From NCBI GenBank assembly GCA_900548765.1, contig URLU01000121.1, forward strand, positions 1 through 6,820: a DNA stretch of 6,820 bases, read 5' to 3'. This DNA is from an uncultured Lachnobacterium sp. GTDB lineage: Bacteria; Bacillota; Clostridia; Lachnospirales; Lachnospiraceae. The notes beneath the pieces are model-generated. The model made no database searches. It saw nothing but the letters and a program-made list of their open reading frames with translations, and was not told where the DNA came from. How positions within the stretch are numbered: position 1 is the first letter of the stretch; each line of letters begins with the position of its first letter. Of this stretch, positions 1 to 5,589 are shown one piece after another. Position numbers and translations under genes: made by a program.

Positions 1-613
1 CATAAAGGATTGCAACAATTGCTATATTTACATATCCATCCCGGTAATGAATGTGGGTATCATTATACTTTGGCAGGATAATTCCATTGTATATCACATC
101 AAAGGGATACTTTGGGTAGACCTTTGACAGCTTGTTCATGGAATCCTTTGATACACATACATTCATTTTGCTGTGTCCATATGCCCGCTTTGTCATAAGG
201 TAGGACACTCCGAAATGATCCACCTTAGTGAGTTCAAGTGGTGAATGTTCAGTCACTATCATAGGAATACTGTATTTTTTTGAAACCGGTACTGAATAAA
301 ATCCGGCCGCGCCACCACAATGTGCGTGTATTATATCCGGCTTAAATTCCTTAACTATTCTGGCAAAGGTCTTCTTAATCTGTTTCTGTGCAGCAAGCAC
401 CTTTCCCGGCTTGTAGCAGCTTCTGTAGGTGAGTATTCCCCACTCTTCCTTACAGGTCTCTGCCTCATTGATTTTATCATCAAAAGGAAAGTAAATTGCC
501 ACATTGCAGCCCTTTTTAATCAGGTCCATGGACTGCTCATAGTGGAATACTCCCGCTTCTAATTTTTCCCGTCCCATTGGTGTATACCAGGACACAATCA
601 TCAGTATATTCAT
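1..613 (-). CDS. GT4-family glycosyltransferase (GT-B fold), 3' end beyond window
   Basis: Reading the minus strand from the ATG at 613-611 gives 204 codons with no stop before the left edge, so the C-terminal half is missing. The protein opens MNILMIVSWYTPMG, the usual first beta strand of a GT-B enzyme, followed by EAGVFHYEQSMDLIKKGCNV (about residues 19-38). The segment PDIIHAHCGGAAGF (92-105) and then PMIVTEHSP (117-125) is the hallmark of the GT4 N-terminal domain. VCVSKDSMNKL (152-162) and VIYNGI (173-178) mark the end of that domain and the hinge. The sequence stops as the donor-binding domain begins, so the nucleotide-sugar site and the ExxxxxxxE motif cannot be checked. GT4 enzymes transfer a sugar from a nucleotide donor in the cytoplasm; donor and acceptor here are unknown. 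The start lies 16 nt after the preceding stop, with only a weak purine-rich site (GATGGGG). It is probably a late step in building the lipid-linked glycan. Confidence 0.9.
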   Translation of the reverse strand, partial: MNILMIVSWYTPMGREKLEAGVFHYEQSMDLIKKGCNVAIYFPFDDKINEAETCKEEWGILTYRSCYKPGKVLAAQKQIKKTFARIVKEFKPDIIHAHCGGAAGFYSVPVSKKYSIPMIVTEHSPLELTKVDHFGVSYLMTKRAYGHSKMNVCVSKDSMNKLSKVYPKYPFDVIYNGIILPKYNDTHIHYRDGYVNIAIVAILY

Positions 614-629
614 ATATATACCCCATCTA

Positions 630-1586
630 TTATTTTATAAATGACTCATCATCCAGAAAACCCGGCGATGGGTTTTTCTTTTCATGCTTCTTTGCAAATC
701 TCTGATAGTAGGAGCTTAACAGGTAACGTATTGAATCTGGGTTTACAAAGAAACGAAGTATTGTCCTCACATACAGGTTCTTTATATTATACAAAGGCAA
801 TAAACTGTATCTCTTTTTGACATACTTATTCTCCGGATGCCACTCATATAACTTCCTATATAGTCCGTCCACATCCTTCGCCAGCAAATCATAGATTTTT
901 GATTTCTTGTTGGTGGAAACTCCAAGTCCAATCTCATACCAGATGACATAGTCATCAAACAGTGCAGTTTTTTTATTTTCCACTGCTGCAACCACCTGAA
1001 AAATGTCTTCCTCGTATTTTACCACTTCTGAGATAAAGTTCATATAATGAATAAAAAATTTCTTCTCATAGCAGATACCGGCTCCACAGGTGTTGTCACT
1101 GTACAGGACAAGGTTTTTTGTAATTCTGTCCATATCTCTCTTTCGATATGCTTCTATATCAAAAGGATGTGAATATGGCACATATTGGATTTTTCCATCA
1201 TCCAGCTGCTGATAGCCCCGTATCAGTCCATGGCAGTAGTCCAGGCTGTCCGCTTTCATAAAGTCATAAAGCCTTGTCAGTGTGTCCTCTGCATACAGAC
1301 AGTCTCCGCTGCTGATTGGCTTTACATATTCTCCCTCACAAGCCTTGAGTCCTGAAAGGATATTCTGAACAGTTCCTCTATTCTGCTCGTTCATCACAAG
1401 CTTGTAATTAGAAAAGTCATTCTGCTTAAAATATTCTGCTAATTCCTGCTCATGGTTGTCCTTTGAGCCATCGTCCGAAACTACTATCTCGAAATCATCG
1501 ATTTTCTGTTTTATTATTGATTTCAATGTCAGATACAGCTTATCTATATCTGAATTGTATGATAATACTAATACGCTTATTTTCAT
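630..1586 (-). CDS. GT2-family glycosyltransferase, 318 aa
   Basis: This is a soluble GT-A fold enzyme. The N-terminus MKISVLVLSYNSD is the first beta strand of the family, and FEIVVSDDGSKDN (32-44) is the nucleotide-binding strand and loop. NRGTVQNILSGLKACEGEYV (69-88) leads into the metal-site region SSGDCLY (92-98), where many relatives carry GDD; here the second acidic residue is Cys. YEEDIF (191-196) is a plausible catalytic-base motif. No membrane helix is evident. The basic C-terminal tail (about 296-305, rich in K and H) could help membrane association. The length is normal for a single-domain GT2 with an accessory C-terminal region. The ATG at 1586 is supported by an AGAGA-like site 6-7 nt upstream and by the family N-terminus. 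It follows the previous gene by 26 nt of A-rich sequence without a hairpin. Its expected role is to add one sugar to a lipid-linked surface glycan; the specificity cannot be read. Confidence 0.92.
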   Translation of the reverse strand: MKISVLVLSYNSDIDKLYLTLKSIIKQKIDDFEIVVSDDGSKDNHEQELAEYFKQNDFSNYKLVMNEQNRGTVQNILSGLKACEGEYVKPISSGDCLYAEDTLTRLYDFMKADSLDYCHGLIRGYQQLDDGKIQYVPYSHPFDIEAYRKRDMDRITKNLVLYSDNTCGAGICYEKKFFIHYMNFISEVVKYEEDIFQVVAAVENKKTALFDDYVIWYEIGLGVSTNKKSKIYDLLAKDVDGLYRKLYEWHPENKYVKKRYSLLPLYNIKNLYVRTILRFFVNPDSIRYLLSSYYQRFAKKHEKKNPSPGFLDDESFIK

Positions 1587-1612
1587 ATGTTTATCTCTGT
1601 TTTATTTTGATT

Positions 1613-2548
1613 TTATGCCAACAACAAAAGTGCGGTATTTTTTATAAAGCCTGTCTTATAAAAGCCGCCATGCAGTATGCGGTATTTTCTCACAAACCAG
1701 TTATGGTTTGGAGTATCTGCAAAATATGACAGCACACTCTTCTGCTCCTCTGTCAGTTCATCCCAGAAACAGTCAAGAAATGCGCCTGCCTGATAGTATG
1801 AATCCCAGACACCAGCCTTTATCTTTTTAATCCTGCCAAGATTTGAAGTGGCATAGGAGATATCCGATGCCCCTCCCAGGGTATTATTGCCGTGCTGTCT
1901 GTATTTGAGCAAGGGTTCATCCAGATAAACCAGCCTGCCAAGAGCTGCAGCCATAATAGCAATCCAGTGGTCATGCATCCTGACCTGCTCCGGAACTGTC
2001 CGGAGTTTGTTACTAAGGCATCTGTTAATCATAAGTGTACAGCCAATCACTGCATTTTCAACCAGCACATGTGGCAGGCCGGTGTCTGCCGGGGTCAGGT
2101 TTGACAGCTTCTGAAATGTACTGTTCATTGACCTAAGCTCGCCATCTACCATGTAAGCATCCCCAAAGACTGCAATCGGTATTTCTCTGCCTTCTGCAGC
2201 CATATGGCTGTTTTCCTCTGATTTCATTTTATCTAATGTGTGAAGTATCTTATCCTTCTCCCACACATCATCCTGATCCGAAAACATATAATACGGACAA
2301 TCAGCATATCTCAATCCATATAGGAAATTACGGATAACTCCCAGATTTTTTTCATTCTTATGATAATGAATTTTATCCGGATACTTATCCACATAGACCG
2401 ACGCAATCTGCTCAGTCCGGTCTGTAGAGCCATCATCACAAATATGTAACTCTATATCTGTAAATGAGTTATCAAGTATAGAATCAATCTGCTCAGCTAT
2501 AAACTTTTCTCCATTATATGCCGCCATAATAACTGCAACTTCTGCCAT
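1613..2548 (-). CDS. RgpB/GacC-like GT2 glycosyltransferase, 311 aa (putative rhamnosyltransferase)
   Basis: The protein shows the complete signature of the GT2 subgroup that includes streptococcal RgpB and GacC. VAVIMAAYNGEKFIAEQIDS (4-23) starts the fold. IELHICDDGSTDRT (32-45) is the nucleotide-binding segment, KNLGVIRNF (67-75) follows, and FSDQDDVWEKDK (89-100) contains the DxD-type metal site. MHDHWIA (191-197) carries the putative catalytic base, and LKYRQHGNNTLGG (214-226) is the typical closing motif. The length of about 310 residues is what I recall for RgpB-type rhamnosyltransferases. No membrane helix is convincing, though the last residues (NTALLLLA) are hydrophobic. By family it would transfer a 6-deoxyhexose such as L-rhamnose from dTDP-rhamnose to a lipid-linked glycan in the cytoplasm. 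The rhamnose assignment is inference, because this subgroup also contains other specificities. The start is only 7 nt after the upstream stop, with an AAAGGAA site inside the end of that gene. Confidence 0.93.
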   Translation of the reverse strand: MAEVAVIMAAYNGEKFIAEQIDSILDNSFTDIELHICDDGSTDRTEQIASVYVDKYPDKIHYHKNEKNLGVIRNFLYGLRYADCPYYMFSDQDDVWEKDKILHTLDKMKSEENSHMAAEGREIPIAVFGDAYMVDGELRSMNSTFQKLSNLTPADTGLPHVLVENAVIGCTLMINRCLSNKLRTVPEQVRMHDHWIAIMAAALGRLVYLDEPLLKYRQHGNNTLGGASDISYATSNLGRIKKIKAGVWDSYYQAGAFLDCFWDELTEEQKSVLSYFADTPNHNWFVRKYRILHGGFYKTGFIKNTALLLLA

Positions 2549-2555
2549 AATTATT

Positions 2556-2933
2556 TCATTCCTTTATATCTGCACTATCTGCCTGCTTATCAGCATGTGT
2601 AATCGCATATTCATTTAGGGCAATTTTCTGCGCTATCTTTCTGACACGCTCCGAATTTCTCGAAAGCGACATGGTAAGACTGAAAATCAGAAGCAGTGAA
2701 AAAACAAATCCCACAAAGAAAACCAGATTCATTACACTGTATATGCCAAGTAAGGCTGCAAGCCCCTCTAAAAGCCCTGGGATAAGCACCAGTAAAGCCA
2801 GACCTACTATAAGCAGCATCCAGACAAGCGCATATTTAAGCTCTAATTTTCTTTTTCTAATGAGATTTACAATTATAGCCATTGCAAGAACCAACAGAAC
2901 TACCATTATAATCTTAAGTCTCACAGACATCAT
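2556..2933 (-). CDS. DUF2304-family small membrane protein, 125 aa (GacJ-like partner of the DPM1-like GT)
   Basis: This small integral membrane protein has three hydrophobic helices at about residues 6-25, 34-53 and 66-90. Between the first two is the basic and acidic linker NLIRKRKLELKYALVW (23-38), the recognisable feature of DUF2304. After the third helix comes a charged cytoplasmic tail (about 91-125) that looks helical and ends in a Lys/Asp/Glu-rich stretch. Members of this family sit next to DPM1-like GT2 genes. The streptococcal GacJ protein is small, binds GacI and stimulates its Und-P-GlcNAc synthesis, and I infer the same role here. The start overlaps the preceding gene's TGA by 4 nt (ATGA), a classic translational-coupling arrangement, and has the strongest ribosome binding site in the window. 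Two ATG codons stand in tandem; the first is favoured because the Shine-Dalgarno spacing is 8 nt. The family call is from pattern recognition and has not been tested with a profile search. Confidence 0.88.
   Translation of the reverse strand: MMSVRLKIIMVVLLVLAMAIIVNLIRKRKLELKYALVWMLLIVGLALLVLIPGLLEGLAALLGIYSVMNLVFFVGFVFSLLLIFSLTMSLSRNSERVRKIAQKIALNEYAITHADKQADSADIKE
2559..2565 (-). promoter_or_regulatory. Ribosome binding site for the RgpB-like gene, inside the end of the DUF2304 gene
   Basis: AAAGGAA on the minus strand covers the last two sense codons of the DUF2304 gene, just before its TGA. It is about 10 nt upstream of the ATG at 2548. Ribosomes terminating on the upstream gene would be placed on this site, so coupled translation is likely. 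Confidence 0.65.
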
Positions 2934-3631
2934 ACGCGCTTACCTCCTCTCATGACTTCCATCAGTATAGCGATTGTAACCTTAATCATATAGTAGACAG
3001 ATTTCTTCATTGTGATTGAGGACTCGCCACCCTGACGTGCTCTCATCACAACAGGAATTTCCTGCACCACACAGCCCTTTCTAAGTGCTGACACAACGCT
3101 TTCAGGTTCTGGGTAATCCTTTGGGTAGCTGTCCGCAAACATCCTGATTACTCTGCGTCCTGCCATTCGGAGCCCGGAGGTGGGGTCTGTAATTTTCTTT
3201 CCGGTACACAGCTTGATAAGTACTGTGAAATAGGTAATCCCGACCCTTCTCATAAAAGACGACTGAAAGCCTTCTTTTTCAATAAATCTGGAGCCTATTA
3301 CCATATCCACATCATGATTTTCCATGTAATCAGCCATCTGCTTTAAAAACTGTGGATCATGCTGTCCGTCACCATCAACCTGAACCGCCAGCTCATAACC
3401 ATACCGCACTGCATACTGGTAGCCGGTCTGTACAGCTCCTCCGATTCCCAGATTAATCGGAAGATTTACTATATTAAATCCCTTTGCTTCGCAGATTTCT
3501 CTGGTATTGTCTGTAGAGCAGTCATTGATTATGACATAATCAAAGCCCTTTGCATTTTCTTCAATATCTCTTACAGTTTTTTCAATATTGGCACTCTCGT
3601 TATATGCCGGTATAATAATTAGTTTCTTCAT
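2930..3631 (-). CDS. DPM1-like GT2: polyprenyl-phosphate sugar synthase, 233 aa
   Basis: This is a short GT-A enzyme of the dolichol-phosphate-mannose-synthase type. Motifs in order are LIIIPAYNE (4-12), VIINDCSTDNT (33-43), LGIGGAVQTGY (61-71), QVDGDGQHDP (84-93, the metal and donor site), VIGSRF (111-116) and ITDPTSGLRMAGRR (147-160). The LGxGGAxxxG and DxDxQxDP motifs separate this group from ordinary polymer-building GT2 enzymes. The protein ends soon after the catalytic domain, with an amphipathic or hydrophobic stretch (VYYMIKVTIAILMEVM, 212-227). It lacks the C-terminal membrane helices and GtrA-like domain of longer relatives. It would transfer a sugar from a nucleotide donor to undecaprenyl phosphate on the cytoplasmic face, giving a carrier for use outside. 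The sugar (mannose, glucose, GlcNAc and so on) cannot be determined. The ATG at 3631 has an AGAGGAA site in the 16-nt gap after the upstream stop. The neighbouring DUF2304 and DUF2142 genes fit this role well. Confidence 0.93.
   Translation of the reverse strand: MKKLIIIPAYNESANIEKTVRDIEENAKGFDYVIINDCSTDNTREICEAKGFNIVNLPINLGIGGAVQTGYQYAVRYGYELAVQVDGDGQHDPQFLKQMADYMENHDVDMVIGSRFIEKEGFQSSFMRRVGITYFTVLIKLCTGKKITDPTSGLRMAGRRVIRMFADSYPKDYPEPESVVSALRKGCVVQEIPVVMRARQGGESSITMKKSVYYMIKVTIAILMEVMRGGKRV
2942..2950 (-). promoter_or_regulatory. Strong ribosome binding site for the DUF2304 gene
   Basis: The minus strand reads AGAGGAGGT, near-perfect complementarity to the 16S rRNA 3' end, 8 nt before the ATG at 2933. 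It lies inside the last codons of the DPM1-like gene. It is clearly stronger than the other sites in the window, which fits high or independently boosted production of the small partner protein. It also decides between the two tandem ATG codons in favour of the first. Confidence 0.85.
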
Positions 3632-3636
3632 ATTTT

Positions 3637-3643
3637 TTCCTCT
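3637..3643 (-). promoter_or_regulatory. Ribosome binding site for the DPM1-like gene
   Basis: AGAGGAA on the minus strand lies within the 16-nt gap between the DUF2142 stop and the ATG at 3631. The AGAGG core is 7 nt from the start. This supports the annotated start, which also matches the family's usual N-terminus. Confidence 0.75.
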
Positions 3644-3647
3644 AGGC

Positions 3648-5588
3648 TTATATCCAATATCTATAAGCTAATTCATAAATTGGCACTACGGCAATGACTA
3701 TATAATATACGCCCTGCCAGATTACCAGTTTGTTTTGCTTGTTTGGAATTACATTCGCTAATGCAAGTATACAGCAAGGTAATATTGGTAGCCAGTATCT
3801 GCCCTGTATACCAGCCACAACAGACACCTGCGACAATCCCTGTCTGAACAGTTCCAGGGTGGAATTATCAATACCCATCAGATTCATATACCATTGTAAT
3901 ATTCCAATCACAACTAATACAAATATAGCACAGCTTAGCAAAATGTACAGTACTCTGTCCCATACCCTGACAACTGCATTTTCCTTCTGCTTAATCTGAG
4001 CAAAAGCCAAAATTGATAATAGTGAAAAAAATATAAACCAATCTGGTACTACACAATCAAGCCAGCCAAAATCTCCTATCATAGACTGCATGTAATACCA
4101 ACCAAGACTACCAATTGTAGATTTCAATATTCTAAGTGTGTCCTTCCATTGTAGGATAGAACCAAGTATTACATATACTAAGTTGACATTTCTGAGTACA
4201 TACATACCTGCTATTCCAAGACACAAAACCACAATTACAATAATAAGCTTTGCCTTTTTACTCAGACTGTATGGTTTCTTGCTGTCTGGTATTGCCAGAT
4301 ATATTCCAGCCAGTAAAATATACGGTATCTTTATCAAAGCAATAAGCACAAGCAAAATAAAAATATTGACATATGACTTTACATCCAGCTTGTCCTTCTC
4401 ATACTTAAGGTGCAGCATATATGCCACAAACAAGTAGCATAACGGCAGAAGCACCGAATCATAATTGAGGGATGCACACTGCTGCAGGTTCATCGGAATA
4501 AGCATGATTGCACACATTGCTTCCTTGTATACAGGCATTAATCTAAGTGTTATATAACCTATGATCACAAAAAACAATAATGAAAATATTTCGCCAAGCT
4601 GCGTACACCAGATAATGGGCAGGTTCAAAAGATAACCAAGCCAAAAGCCTATTCCACATGGAACATATCTGATGATTTCTTTTTTTATATTGAAAGTAAA
4701 ACTAACAAGTTCTTTGTCAAACTTAACTTTTGAAATGTCAGAGTACAAAGCTTTGTCTACATCTGACTTCTGGTCTCTCACCTCATCTAAAAGATGTCCC
4801 TGATACAGCAAATCATAATATTGCTCTGATATACCAGTAACACCAAATGCATCAGACATATATGCAACATGTATCGGTTCATCCGGCACCATGCCCATCG
4901 GAATAATATAGGAATAAACTACCCCAAGCACCATTGCAGACACAGCAAAAAACACACTTATATTAATTTTAAGCCTTCTGCCAAGCCCCTCTACAAATCT
5001 GTCACATCTATTAAAACACTCGCCCGCTTTTTTAGATATAGCATATATTTTTCTGTATACAAGAATCCATACAAGCAAATCTATGAGCAGACATACCAGA
5101 CCAAATCCTGCAAGCTTGATCATATTCATATGTGCAATCTCTGATGCAACCTCTATATGGTCAATACTTACCTCTCCATCTATGTCAAGTCTCAAAAATC
5201 CTATATTTCTCTTGTCCATGGACCAGGACTGCTCAGTCTTATTCGCAGCCAGACTAATCTGTATGGAACCGTCCTCTGCGAATCCTTTCTTTTCAAAAAA
5301 ATACAACTGGCCTTTTATCTCATCTGTAGGTGCTTCTGATAAGAATACTGTTACCTTGTCCACTATGCTTCCGTCAAAATTTAAAATCAATTGCGGGTCT
5401 GCACTTGTAGGGACAAGCTTGTCTCCATCCACATCATAATCATTAATCTGGTAAAAATCCTCTATTGCATAGGAAGTATTTCTGCTTTCGAAATCATGTA
5501 CTATATTAAATGACAGCTTATACTCAAAGCCTAGCAGTAATACAATTATAATAGAACTGATAAGCCCTCTGATAATTTTTTCTCTCAT
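3648..5588 (-). CDS. DUF2142-family polytopic membrane protein with extra N-terminal extracytoplasmic domain (putative GT-C transferase), 646 aa
   Basis: A first membrane helix (about 8-26) is followed by a polar, probably beta-rich region of about 125 residues (28-153), then a helix at about 157-179. The DUF2142 core follows: a helix at 209-231 leads directly into PMGMVPDEPIHVAYMSDAF (230-248), whose PDEPxH is the family signature. LQQCASLNYDSVLLPL (368-383) and QGRYWLPILP (595-604) are two more family motifs. I count roughly 12-14 hydrophobic segments in all. The acidic pair D236/E237 falls where GT-C enzymes carry their catalytic acid, just after a core helix on the outer face. It probably transfers a sugar from a polyprenyl-phosphate carrier to a surface glycan. 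That is inference from the fold type and from the DPM1-like and DUF2304 genes directly downstream. The stop of the upstream gene is separated from this ATG by one base (TAATATG), so translation is probably coupled; GGAATGGA serves as a modest ribosome binding site. Its sampled base composition is AT-richer than that of its neighbours. Confidence 0.9.
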   Translation of the reverse strand: MREKIIRGLISSIIIVLLLGFEYKLSFNIVHDFESRNTSYAIEDFYQINDYDVDGDKLVPTSADPQLILNFDGSIVDKVTVFLSEAPTDEIKGQLYFFEKKGFAEDGSIQISLAANKTEQSWSMDKRNIGFLRLDIDGEVSIDHIEVASEIAHMNMIKLAGFGLVCLLIDLLVWILVYRKIYAISKKAGECFNRCDRFVEGLGRRLKINISVFFAVSAMVLGVVYSYIIPMGMVPDEPIHVAYMSDAFGVTGISEQYYDLLYQGHLLDEVRDQKSDVDKALYSDISKVKFDKELVSFTFNIKKEIIRYVPCGIGFWLGYLLNLPIIWCTQLGEIFSLLFFVIIGYITLRLMPVYKEAMCAIMLIPMNLQQCASLNYDSVLLPLCYLFVAYMLHLKYEKDKLDVKSYVNIFILLVLIALIKIPYILLAGIYLAIPDSKKPYSLSKKAKLIIVIVVLCLGIAGMYVLRNVNLVYVILGSILQWKDTLRILKSTIGSLGWYYMQSMIGDFGWLDCVVPDWFIFFSLLSILAFAQIKQKENAVVRVWDRVLYILLSCAIFVLVVIGILQWYMNLMGIDNSTLELFRQGLSQVSVVAGIQGRYWLPILPCCILALANVIPNKQNKLVIWQGVYYIVIAVVPIYELAYRYWI

Positions 5589-5589
5589 A

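Noticed and set aside
320..562. Plus-strand open frame of 80 codons
   Set aside because: It lies wholly antisense to the GT4 gene, whose motifs are clear; it has no recognisable domain and composition typical of a shadow frame.
614..629. The ATATATAT run before the GT4 start as a -10 promoter element
   Set aside because: It is a short AT stretch immediately at the start codon with no plausible spacing for transcription initiation; simple AT-rich spacer is enough.
782..991. Minus-strand open frame of 69 codons in another frame
   Set aside because: It is nested within the 318-residue GT2 gene, which is intact through this region; no family resemblance.
1587..1612. Possible terminator or internal promoter in the 26-nt gap between the two single-domain GT2 genes
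   Set aside because: The gap is A-rich on the transcribed strand with no inverted repeat and no recognisable -35/-10 pair; it is best explained as spacer plus a weak ribosome binding site.
1456..1729. Two overlapping plus-strand open frames of 63 and 88 codons
   Set aside because: They are antisense to the start of one GT2 gene and the end of the next. Both of those coding regions are well supported, and the products here look like random translation.
2671..2955. Plus-strand open frame of 94 codons opposite the DUF2304 gene
   Set aside because: Antisense of a hydrophobic three-helix protein; the Ser/Thr/Lys-rich product is what such antisense frames give.
5083..5439. Plus-strand open frame of 118 codons opposite the N-terminal region of the DUF2142 gene
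   Set aside because: It is the longest plus-strand frame, but it has no recognisable motif and is fully covered by a coding region with strong family motifs.
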